A DNA stretch of 41,809 bases from NCBI GenBank assembly GCA_023662875.1, contig JAMPIG010000024.1:1-41809 (forward strand). The letters are read 5' to 3'. A program made the translations under genes and the position numbers. The DNA comes from Roseburia sp. GTDB lineage: Bacteria; Bacillota; Clostridia; Lachnospirales; Lachnospiraceae. A model generated the notes under the pieces. That model did no database searches, had not been told where the DNA came from, and saw only the letters and a program-made list of their open reading frames with translations. Below, piece by piece: positions 25,170 through 32,586 of this stretch (its first letter is position 1; each line of letters begins with the position of its first letter).

Positions 25170-25547
25170 ATGGAAGAAAAAATCACTTTATGCGGGGATA
25201 ACTGTATAGAATGTCCCCGTTACAACGCGCACAGTGAACAGGAATTAAATGCTGCGGCCAAATTATGGTATCGGGTTGGTTGGCGTGATAGCATTCTCAC
25301 TAACGAAGAAATTCAATGTACAGGCTGCTCTTCTCATAAAGAATGTACATATCAGCTGGTTGAATGTACAAAATCACATAATGTAGAAAAATGTAATTAG
25401 TGCAATTTGTTTCCTTGTGATAAAATTTCTGATATGCTAAAGCGATCCAGGGCAGATCAGAAAAAATGTAAAGAAATATGCTCGCCGGAAGAATATACGA
25501 TGTTGGAGAAGGCCTTTTTTCATAAAGAAAGCAATTTAAAGAAATAA
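25170..25547 (+). pseudogene. DUF3795 gene interrupted by an in-frame TAG
   Basis: The first part (MEEKITLCGDNCIECPRY...) gives 76 residues and ends at TAG 25398-25400. Reading straight on in the same frame gives CNLFPCDKISDMLKRS and continues to a natural TAA at 25545-25547. KCN-stop-CNLFPCDKI is exactly the C-terminal cysteine motif of DUF3795 with one codon replaced by a stop, most simply CAG to TAG. The whole gene would encode 125 residues. It is AT-richer than the flanking genes. It may be a recent pseudogene, or a shortened but still expressed protein. Confidence 0.75.
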
Positions 25548-25645
25548 CGGCGAATCACTGTTTGTGGAGTAGTTAGCTTGCGGCGGGAAATAAACTTGAA
25601 AAAAGAAAAAGCGCGCAAAAGCAGGCGCAGAAATGAGGGAGAAAG

Positions 25646-26884
25646 ATGTCAAAGACCATCGAGAAATTTTTACGTTACGCGAAAATCGATACGCAGTCCG
25701 ACGAGACGACAGGAACTACGCCCAGCACGGCGAAGCAGCACGAGCTGGCGAGGCTTCTTGTGGAGGAGCTGGAGCAGATGGGAGCGCAGGAGATCACCTA
25801 TGACAGGGAGCACTGCTATGTCTATGCGTCGGTGCCTGCTTCGGAGAGCTGCGAGGAGGCTCCCGTGCTGGGCTTTATCGCTCATATGGATACTTCCCCG
25901 GCGGTGACGGATACGGATGTGAAGCCCCGCATCGTAGAGCGTTACGACGGAGAAGATATTGTGCTGAACCGGGAGGAGAATATCGTCCTGAGGACGGAGG
26001 ACTTCCCGGAGATCAAAAAACTTGCGGGGAAAGATCTGATCGTGACGGACGGCAAAACCCTGCTGGGAGCTGACGATAAAGCGGGAATTGCGGAGATCAT
26101 GGCGATGGCGGAGCATCTGCTGACGCATCCGGAAATCCGCCACGGAAAAATCCGGGTGGGATTCACGCCGGACGAGGAGATCGGCGAGGGGGCGGATCAC
26201 TTTGACGTGGCGCTTTTCGGCGCGGATTTTGCCTACACCGTGGACGGCGGAGAGCTTGGCGGGCTGGAGGACGAGACCTTTAACGCGGCGGCAGGCAGGG
26301 TGACGGTGTACGGACGCAGCGTTCATCCCGGCGGTGCCAAGGGTAAAATGATCAATTCCATTCTGGTGGCCCAGGAATTTCAAAGTCTGCTCCCCGTGTT
26401 CCAGAATCCCATGTACACGGAGGGGTATGAAGGCTTTTTCCACCTGGACGGCATCAGCGGCAATGTGGAAAAGACTGTGGCGGACTATATCATCCGGGAT
26501 CATGATAAGAATCTGTTCGAACAGAAGAAGCAGATGTTCCTGCAGTGCGCGGATTTCCTGAACCGAAAGTACGGGGAGGGAACCGTAGAGGCACAGGTCA
26601 GGGATTCCTATTACAACATGAAGGAGGTTTTGAAGCCTCACGCCCACCTGATGGAGAACGCCTGCCAGGCGCTGCGCGAGCTGGGGGTGGAGCCTGTGAT
26701 CACGCCGGTGCGGGGAGGAACGGACGGCGCAAGGCTCTCCTACATGGGGCTGCCCTGTCCGAATCTGTGTACCGGAGGGGCCAACTATCACAGCCGCTTC
26801 GAATATGCCTGCGTGCAGTCCATGGAGACAGTGACCGAGCTTCTGGTGAAGCTGGCGGAGCGGTACGGAGAGGCGCATTTATGA
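25646..26884 (+). CDS. pepT: Peptidase T (tripeptide aminopeptidase)
   Basis: A 412-residue M20B dizinc peptidase that removes the N-terminal residue from tripeptides in the cytoplasm. Metal and catalytic residues are visible: H80 and D82 in AHMDTSP, D143 in GADDKAG, E177/E178 in PDEEIGEG, D200 in TVDGGELGG, and a C-terminal His in ANYHSRFEY. Length matches the family. The ATG follows GAGGGAG (25635-25641). It overlaps the next gene by ATGA. Confidence 0.95.
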   Translation: MSKTIEKFLRYAKIDTQSDETTGTTPSTAKQHELARLLVEELEQMGAQEITYDREHCYVYASVPASESCEEAPVLGFIAHMDTSPAVTDTDVKPRIVERYDGEDIVLNREENIVLRTEDFPEIKKLAGKDLIVTDGKTLLGADDKAGIAEIMAMAEHLLTHPEIRHGKIRVGFTPDEEIGEGADHFDVALFGADFAYTVDGGELGGLEDETFNAAAGRVTVYGRSVHPGGAKGKMINSILVAQEFQSLLPVFQNPMYTEGYEGFFHLDGISGNVEKTVADYIIRDHDKNLFEQKKQMFLQCADFLNRKYGEGTVEAQVRDSYYNMKEVLKPHAHLMENACQALRELGVEPVITPVRGGTDGARLSYMGLPCPNLCTGGANYHSRFEYACVQSMETVTELLVKLAERYGEAHL

Positions 26885-27426
26885 ATTTCAACTGGATCAA
26901 TGGGGGCAACGCGGCGGCTGTGGCCTGTCTGATCGCAATCAACCTGATCGCCGCCGGAAAGGGAGTGGCTGAGGATTTTCGCAGTAAACATACGGTTATC
27001 AACCTTTTTGAGCAGATTGGAAGATACGGATGTATGATTTTCATGATCTTCCCGGTTTTTGTAAAGGGCTGGGAATTTGGCTTCCGATCTGTCGCGGAAA
27101 TGCTGATTTGGGTGTGTGCTTCTGTTTTGCTTTTGGCTGTTTACGGGCTTTTGTGGATAAAATGGCAAGATTCGCTCGCTTCGAAAAATGTTTCGCATTC
27201 TTCTCTGGCTACTGCAAAGTTTCGTGATAGAACAAAAAAGTCCGTCGGCAGCGTCGGTATCCTCTACGGACTGGCGACTGTTCCGGTTCTTCTGTTTTTG
27301 CTGAACGGTATTCTGCTTCGGCATTTTGCGCTGGTTGCCGCCGTGCTGGTTTTTGGGGGGTTCCATTTGGCGGTGGTCAGGGAAAATATCAGAAAGGCTG
27401 GTAAGGATAATGAGGGAAGAATATGA
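26881..27426 (+). CDS. Small integral membrane protein, unknown function
   Basis: A 181-residue protein starting at the ATGA overlap with pepT and containing about five hydrophobic segments, with a polar loop near residues 97-120. I do not recognise the family. Coupling to pepT suggests co-expression. Its last 17 bases overlap the start of the next gene, whose first 200 bases look foreign. Confidence 0.75.
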   Translation: MNFNWINGGNAAAVACLIAINLIAAGKGVAEDFRSKHTVINLFEQIGRYGCMIFMIFPVFVKGWEFGFRSVAEMLIWVCASVLLLAVYGLLWIKWQDSLASKNVSHSSLATAKFRDRTKKSVGSVGILYGLATVPVLLFLLNGILLRHFALVAAVLVFGGFHLAVVRENIRKAGKDNEGRI

Positions 27427-28387
27427 TATCGAGAAGCTAAATCCAGGAAAAAATCCTTACTCCAATAGAGTAAAAAAACAGATTACCATCCATATTGACG
27501 GAGAAATCATAGACTATTTCAAAAGTCAATCAGAAAATCTGGGAATACCTTATCAGACATTGATTAATTTATATTTATCTGATTGCGTGGCATCCCAAAG
27601 AAAGAAAGCGCCGGTCTATGAGACGTTGTACAGGAATCATTTTCCCCTCCGTCCCGAGGATTATGATGCTCCGACTCGGCTTGTAAGACGTGAAATGGAG
27701 CTGCAGGGGATCGATTTCGATGAAATGAGAAAGGCTTTCCCAAAGAGAATATACCTCCTTGCAGACAGTCTGTACGACACCATGCTTGCCCAAAAGGCCG
27801 GGACGCTTACCTGGCATGTGGGCGGCGAGGTATATGTTATGGATCATGACAACGCGGTGGGATTTGTAAAGGGAGAGATGTGCTCGCCGGGAATCGCGAC
27901 GCAGGCGGAGGATCTGATCGCCGCAGGCGCGAAGGAGCTGATTCATGTAGGGTTTGCCGGGGGATATCCGGGAACAGAGATCGGCGATGTAGTGATTACG
28001 GACGGAGCCTATCACAATACGGCGGTTGCAGGCTTGTACGGCTGTGACGGAGAGATCGTCCGGGCTTCGAGGGAGCTCACGGATTTACTCTGCGGGGAGA
28101 TGGGGGCAAAGGGGATTGTATATCGCAGGGGCTGCCATCTGACTACCGATGCGGGGTATGTTCAGCCGGACTGGAGTACAAAATATTATGAGAAGAAGGG
28201 CGTGCTGTGCGTTGAGATGGAGGGAGCGGGCCTGTTTTCCGTGGCGAGCTTTCGTTCCCGCCGTGCAGCCGGAATTTATGTCATATCCGATTCCGGTTCC
28301 GGAGAGGATTGGGAGCTGGGCTGGGGCGGACAGGCTTTGGAAGAAAGTATCAACAGAGTGATAGAGGCGATTGCGGATAAAGAATAG
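27410..28387 (+). CDS. Fusion of a CopG/BrnA-like antitoxin domain with a nucleoside phosphorylase
   Basis: 325 residues in two unlike parts. Residues 1-67 read as a ribbon-helix-helix antitoxin of BrnA/CopG type: MREEYDIEKLNPGKNPYSNR, KKQITIHIDGEIIDYFK and GIPYQTLINLYLSDCV. Residues about 68-325 resemble the PNP/UDP phosphorylase superfamily, which splits nucleosides with phosphate: VGFAGGYPGTEIGDVVI and CVEMEGAGLFSVASF (the ribose-binding MEGAG-type Glu). The DNA of the first 200 bases is visibly AT-rich and the rest is GC-rich like the host, so the antitoxin part seems grafted on. No toxin gene lies next to it. The phosphorylase could have started independently before the graft. Confidence 0.7.
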   Translation: MREEYDIEKLNPGKNPYSNRVKKQITIHIDGEIIDYFKSQSENLGIPYQTLINLYLSDCVASQRKKAPVYETLYRNHFPLRPEDYDAPTRLVRREMELQGIDFDEMRKAFPKRIYLLADSLYDTMLAQKAGTLTWHVGGEVYVMDHDNAVGFVKGEMCSPGIATQAEDLIAAGAKELIHVGFAGGYPGTEIGDVVITDGAYHNTAVAGLYGCDGEIVRASRELTDLLCGEMGAKGIVYRRGCHLTTDAGYVQPDWSTKYYEKKGVLCVEMEGAGLFSVASFRSRRAAGIYVISDSGSGEDWELGWGGQALEESINRVIEAIADKE

Positions 28388-28424
28388 CGGATAACCGTAG
28401 CAACGTTCGAGGGGAGACATTGAG

Positions 28425-28922
28425 ATGTACATCATGGGAAAATACTGGGACAACTATATTGGCGGCACGGACGACAGCTTAACCCTGTTAGACTATCTGG
28501 CCAGCAAGCGGAAAGAAGAACTCTCTTTAACGGAAATTTTTTCCGACACAGGGCTGGATAAGCTGTGTTGGAAATTCCGAAAGACTGATTGTGTGCTGGA
28601 ATACAGAGACGAGAGAGGCAGGGAATATCCGTTTTACTATGCCATTGATCTGATTACCGACTTGTCCGCGCTGATGCTTGAGTGTAAGCATTGCGGCCGG
28701 ATAAATCTGCGCGAATTATGCGGGGGCAGTTATAAGGGTGAGGTTTCGGGCGTCTGTATTATCGCGACGGAAGAGGAACAAAAGCAAATGTACGCGGCTC
28801 TGACGGATTTTACAGCGGATCCGCTTGCTTACGATTTATCCGAAATGTGTTCTGAGGAAGAGATGCGGGAGATGGCGGAGCTTTGCGGGGAACTGCGAAA
28901 GGAACTGTATGAAGAAGGGTAA
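28425..28922 (+). CDS. Hypothetical protein, 165 residues
   Basis: Not recognised. It is soluble and acidic, with one CxxC-like pair (LECKHCGRINLRELC) and a highly charged C-terminal helix (EEEMREMAELCGELRKELYEE). The start ATG lies 8 bases after GGGGAG (28411-28416). Its last codons contain AGAAGGG, which is also the copied miaB ribosome binding site for the next gene. An immunity-like role is conceivable given the domain type of the next gene, but there is no direct evidence. Confidence 0.65.
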   Translation: MYIMGKYWDNYIGGTDDSLTLLDYLASKRKEELSLTEIFSDTGLDKLCWKFRKTDCVLEYRDERGREYPFYYAIDLITDLSALMLECKHCGRINLRELCGGSYKGEVSGVCIIATEEEQKQMYAALTDFTADPLAYDLSEMCSEEEMREMAELCGELRKELYEEG

Positions 28923-28998
28923 GAAATGTATAGCAAAAACTTCATGGCGAAATGCCGGGAGTGGGTGCAAGGCTTTGAGCGGGAGAACGGGCGCAGGC
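28913..28998 (+). repeat. Partial, diverged duplicate of the miaB 5' end
   Basis: AGAAGGG, then AGAAATGTATA-CAAAA (28922-28938), then a 58-base block (28941-28998) match the miaB leader and 5' coding region at 29579-29738. The 58-base blocks (second copy 29681-29738) agree at 49 positions. A spacer and about 65 bases of coding sequence are missing from this copy. Confidence 0.8.
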
Positions 28999-29534
28999 AA
29001 AGGAGGACTATGGAAAGAAACATAAGCGTTATTAAAGATGTCAATGGGAATCAGATAGTAATGATAAATGATATACGATTTAAGGGCAGACAGAACATTG
29101 AATGGGATGAGGTTGAGCAATATTTAAAGCAATATGTTGGAGAATTTGTAGAAATTGCTGAAAATAAAGAAATCATATACATAGGCAATGATTTTCCTGA
29201 TGAGTATACAGGATCCAATTATACAGCAAAGTTGAAAGGTGCTCTTGCAAAAGCAAAAGCGAATGCCGCACAAGGAATACCAGAAATCATTGAAATTGCA
29301 GAAAATAAGAGATTTCGGGATAATCTGGCAAAAAAGCACAATAAAAATGCAAAATTTGGATGGTATCGGTACGATTCCCGATTTGCTCTTCCAATTTTTG
29401 ATGACTATGGAGAGGTTTTGCGTTATAATGTATTCCATGTGGAGCTTATTATAAGGCACGCAGAAGATAATAAATTATATCTGTATGACGTTATAAACAT
29501 AAAAAAAGAAACAAGTACCCCGCTTGAGCCATAA
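28926..29534 (+). CDS. LPD3-like (phage/mobile polyvalent-protein) domain protein with a miaB-derived N-terminus
   Basis: 202 residues. The first 27 (MYSKNFMAKCREWVQGFERE...) are a diverged copy of the MiaB N-terminus. The rest (from about 29) is AT-rich. Its C-terminal half, with YTAKLKGALAKAKANAAQGI, FGWYRYDSRFALPIFDD and LYLYDVINIKKETSTPL, resembles LPD3-type domains of large phage and conjugative-element polyvalent proteins (from memory; to be verified). ATG 28926 has AAGGG 6 bases upstream, inherited from the miaB leader. The alternative ATG 29010 has a strong AAGGAGG (29000-29006) at only 3 bases and would give the 174-residue domain alone. Confidence 0.65.
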   Translation: MYSKNFMAKCREWVQGFERENGRRQRRTMERNISVIKDVNGNQIVMINDIRFKGRQNIEWDEVEQYLKQYVGEFVEIAENKEIIYIGNDFPDEYTGSNYTAKLKGALAKAKANAAQGIPEIIEIAENKRFRDNLAKKHNKNAKFGWYRYDSRFALPIFDDYGEVLRYNVFHVELIIRHAEDNKLYLYDVINIKKETSTPLEP

Positions 29535-29602
29535 GGCCGTACGGTTAAAAACTCATTTCTTTTATGTAATTATATGATAGAAGGGAAAAAAAGTCAATAG
29601 AA

Positions 29603-31078
29603 ATGTATAACAAAATTGATTTTGAGCAAATAGATTTAAACGCACAGCCGCCAACAGAGGAGCCTGCCCGTCAATACTATTTCATGGCAAAACTTCGGGA
29701 GTGGGTGCAGCAGTTTGAACGGGAGAACGGGCGCAGGCCCACCTTTTTCATCCAGACCTTCGGCTGTCAGATGAACGCCAGGGATTCCGAGAAGCTGGCG
29801 GGAATCCTGAAGGGGGCCGGGTATGAGCAGGCGGGAAATGAAAAGGCGGATTTTGTAGCCTTCAATACCTGTACGGTGCGGGATAACGCCAATCAGAGGG
29901 TGTACGGGAGGCTGGGGGAGCTGAACGGGTACAAAAAGAGGAATTCGAAGATGAAGATTGCTCTCTGCGGGTGCATGATGCAGGAGCCTGCCGTCATTGA
30001 AAAGATCAAAAAGAGCTACGGTTTTGTAAATCTGTTGTTTGGCACCCATAATCTTTTCAAATTTGCGGAGCTTTTGTATACCGCCAACGTGACGGACGGC
30101 ACGGTGATCGATATCTGGGAGGATACGGACAGAATCGTGGAGGATCTGCCCTCGGAGAGAAAGTATCCCTATAAATCCGGCGTCAATATTATGTACGGCT
30201 GCAACAATTTCTGCAGCTATTGTATCGTCCCTTATGTCAGGGGACGGGAGCGCAGCAGAGAGCCGGAGGAAATCCTGAAGGAGATCAGAACCCTTGTGGC
30301 GGACGGCGTGTCGGAGGTCATGCTGTTGGGGCAGAACGTCAATTCCTACGGCAAAAATCTGAGAGAACCCATGACTTTTTCGCAGCTTCTTCGGGAGGTG
30401 GAAAAAATCGAGGGGCTGAAAAGGATCCGGTTCATGACCTCTCACCCGAAGGATTTGTCCGATGAGCTGATTCAGGTCATGAAGGAGTCAGAAAAGATCT
30501 GCCGTCATCTGCATCTGCCGCTGCAGTCCGGCTCCACCCGGATTTTGGAGCGGATGAACCGCCGTTATACGAAGGAGCAGTATCTGGAGCTGGCGTTAAA
30601 GATTCGGCGGGAAATCCCGGATATCGCCATCACCACGGATATCATCGTAGGCTTCCCGGGGGAGACGCCGGAGGACTTAGAGGAGACCATCGACGTGGTG
30701 AGAAGGGTACGGTTCGAGAACGCCTTTACCTTTCTTTATTCAAAGCGTACCGGAACGCCTGCCGCCGCCATGGAGGATCCGATTCCGCCGGAGCAGGTAA
30801 AGGCAGGGTTCGACCGGCTGTTAAAAGTGGTACAGGAGACGGCCAGAGAGCAGGCGGCCGGACATCAGGGAAAGGTGATGGAGGCGCTGATCGAGGAGGT
30901 AAACGAGAGCGACTCGTCCATGGTCACCGGGCGTCTTTCCAACAATATGCTGGTACATCTGCCGGGGGACGCTTCGCTGATCGGGGAAATCGTGTCGGTG
31001 GCGCTGGAGGAATGTCACGGGTTCTATTATATAGGGCGCGCAGCGGAGGATATTTCTTCTTCCTTTTCGAGGAAGTAA
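29603..31078 (+). CDS. miaB: tRNA-2-methylthio-N6-isopentenyladenosine synthase MiaB
   Basis: A 491-residue radical-SAM methylthiotransferase that adds a methylthio group to i6A37 of tRNA. The N-terminal domain carries cluster cysteines C55 (TFGCQMN), C90 (FNTCTVR) and C124 (CGCMMQ). The radical-SAM motif is C200, C204, C207 in CNNFCSYC, and a C-terminal TRAM domain follows. The N-terminal extension of about 45 residues before the first motif includes the stretch duplicated upstream. The start ATG has AGAAGGG (29579-29585) but at a long spacing. MiaA, which makes its substrate, is encoded at 37412. Confidence 0.96.
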   Translation: MYNKIDFEQIDLNAQPPTEEPARQYYFMAKLREWVQQFERENGRRPTFFIQTFGCQMNARDSEKLAGILKGAGYEQAGNEKADFVAFNTCTVRDNANQRVYGRLGELNGYKKRNSKMKIALCGCMMQEPAVIEKIKKSYGFVNLLFGTHNLFKFAELLYTANVTDGTVIDIWEDTDRIVEDLPSERKYPYKSGVNIMYGCNNFCSYCIVPYVRGRERSREPEEILKEIRTLVADGVSEVMLLGQNVNSYGKNLREPMTFSQLLREVEKIEGLKRIRFMTSHPKDLSDELIQVMKESEKICRHLHLPLQSGSTRILERMNRRYTKEQYLELALKIRREIPDIAITTDIIVGFPGETPEDLEETIDVVRRVRFENAFTFLYSKRTGTPAAAMEDPIPPEQVKAGFDRLLKVVQETAREQAAGHQGKVMEALIEEVNESDSSMVTGRLSNNMLVHLPGDASLIGEIVSVALEECHGFYYIGRAAEDISSSFSRK

Positions 31079-31264
31079 AACAGTATATCAGATGAAAGCT
31101 GCGCCATATGGTTCTCGTCGGTTGGTTCTTGCTGATAAATTTGAAATTCGTTAGGGAATTATGACTGAGCAGACAAAACGGTAAATTTCGGCTTGCAGAG
31201 TTGTAAAGAAAGCCAGAAGATGGATGAACCAGGAAATACAGGGAGAAAAGGACAACAAAAGAAC

Positions 31265-32479
31265 ATGGAAAAAATTCTCAGGACAAGCATAGAAAAGATT
31301 CCGGCAGCCCCAGGCCAGCGGATTCTTGTGATCAGCGATATCCACGGGCATGTAAACCGGCTGGTACAGCTGTTGAAAAAGCTGGAGTACGGCGGAAACG
31401 ATATTCTGGTCATCGTGGGGGATCTGATCGACAAGGGACCGGAGAGTCTGCGGGTGGTGCGGTATGTGATGGAGCTTTGCAGGCAGCGTCCGGTCTATGT
31501 GTCTATGGGGAACGTGGATTTGGGAAGATTACAGCAGATTTGGGATGACACGCCGGAATCGGACGAGGACTTTGCGGGATTTTTGAGGTGGTCCCAAGAG
31601 ACCTGGGGGAGTTGTCTTGTCCTGGAGATGCTGAAGGAGCTGGGAATCGACGTCAGCCAGGTGGACGGCGGGAACGCTGGAGAAGCAAAAAAGCGGATCC
31701 GGGAAGCGTTTCGGGAGGAGCTGGACTTTCTGTGGAGCCGACCGACCGTCCTGACGGCGGGAGATTATCTCTTCGTGCACGGCGGAGTCCCCACAGACGA
31801 TCTGGAGGTTCTCGCAAAGGAGGAACCTTTTTCTCTTTTGAAAAACGACGATTTCCTGAATAAGGGCCTTTGTTTTGAACGGTATACGGTGGTGACGGGT
31901 CATTGGCCGACCTGCCTTTACCGGCGGGATCAGGAGGACGTCAGTCCCCTGATCGAGCGAAAGAGAAGGATTGTCTGCATCGACGGCGGTTGCGGGCTGA
32001 AGTCTTCCGGACAGCTCAACGGGCTGATCCTGCCGGACTGCAGGGCGGGGCTTGACCGGATCCGTTGGACGTCCTATGATGACTTTCCGGTGGCGAGGGC
32101 GCTGGAGAACCAGGAGCCGACGCCATCCGCCATCCATATTCAGTATTTTGACAGCAGGGTCGAGCTTTTGGAGGAGAAGGACGGGCTTGCGAGAGTACGG
32201 CATCTGTCCTCCGGAGGAGTCTTAACCGTTCCGAAAAGCTGGACTTATCACGGCAGTCACGGCAGTCTGCACTGCAGCGACTGGTGCGACGGGAAGCTTT
32301 CGGTGGCTGCGGGGGAGGAGCTTTCGATTATCTTTGAGGCGGACGGCGGCTTTTATGCAAAAAAGGCGGGACGCATCGGGCGTTACGAGGGCCGGATCGA
32401 GTGGGTGACGTCGCAGGGACGTAAGATTCATGCAGATTATGAAAAGGCCTGCTTTGCGGAAAACCTTTCCTCCCATTGA
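31265..32479 (+). CDS. Calcineurin-type metallophosphoesterase
   Basis: A 404-residue phosphoesterase: ISDIHGH and VGDLIDKGP supply the metal-binding Asp/His, then LFVHGGV and VVTGHWP, and the middle motif reads MGNVD in place of the usual GNHE/GNHD, with Val at the catalytic His position. About 130 residues after the domain (from FDSRVELLEE on) are beta-rich and unassigned. ATG 31265 puts the first metal motif at about residue 21. ATG 31220 is an alternative. The 186-base gap before it shows no clear promoter. A terminator follows the stop. Confidence 0.8.
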   Translation: MEKILRTSIEKIPAAPGQRILVISDIHGHVNRLVQLLKKLEYGGNDILVIVGDLIDKGPESLRVVRYVMELCRQRPVYVSMGNVDLGRLQQIWDDTPESDEDFAGFLRWSQETWGSCLVLEMLKELGIDVSQVDGGNAGEAKKRIREAFREELDFLWSRPTVLTAGDYLFVHGGVPTDDLEVLAKEEPFSLLKNDDFLNKGLCFERYTVVTGHWPTCLYRRDQEDVSPLIERKRRIVCIDGGCGLKSSGQLNGLILPDCRAGLDRIRWTSYDDFPVARALENQEPTPSAIHIQYFDSRVELLEEKDGLARVRHLSSGGVLTVPKSWTYHGSHGSLHCSDWCDGKLSVAAGEELSIIFEADGGFYAKKAGRIGRYEGRIEWVTSQGRKIHADYEKACFAENLSSH

Positions 32480-32508
32480 TTTACAAATACAATATTTTGT
32501 GGTAAAAT
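32480..32508 (+). promoter_or_regulatory. Promoter of the mutS-mutL(-miaA) operon
   Basis: TTTACA (32480-32485), an exact 17-base spacer and TAAAAT (32503-32508) preceded by TGG form a strong extended -10 promoter that begins one base after the phosphoesterase stop. Confidence 0.7.
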
Positions 32509-32510
32509 AG

Positions 32511-32547
32511 GAGCAAATGCGCAATTCGTTGTGCGTCTGCTCTTTTT
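32511..32547 (+). terminator. UUCG-tetraloop terminator-like hairpin at the start of the mutS transcript
   Basis: GAGCAAATGCGCAA (32511-32524) pairs with TTGTGCGTCTGCTC (32529-32542) around TTCG, with one A-C mismatch, followed by TTTTT (32543-32547). It is a good intrinsic terminator for the upstream gene. Yet it lies immediately after the mutS -10, so it would also be the 5' end of the mutS RNA. Confidence 0.6.
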
Positions 32548-32586
32548 GATGAACAGAGGAATGTGAAGAACAGGAGAGTGCAAAAG

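Noticed and set aside
25398-25400. Pyrrolysine at the amber codon of the DUF3795 gene
   Set aside because: No pyl gene or stem-loop typical of pyrrolysine sites is visible, and the family has no such residue that I know of; mutation is simpler.
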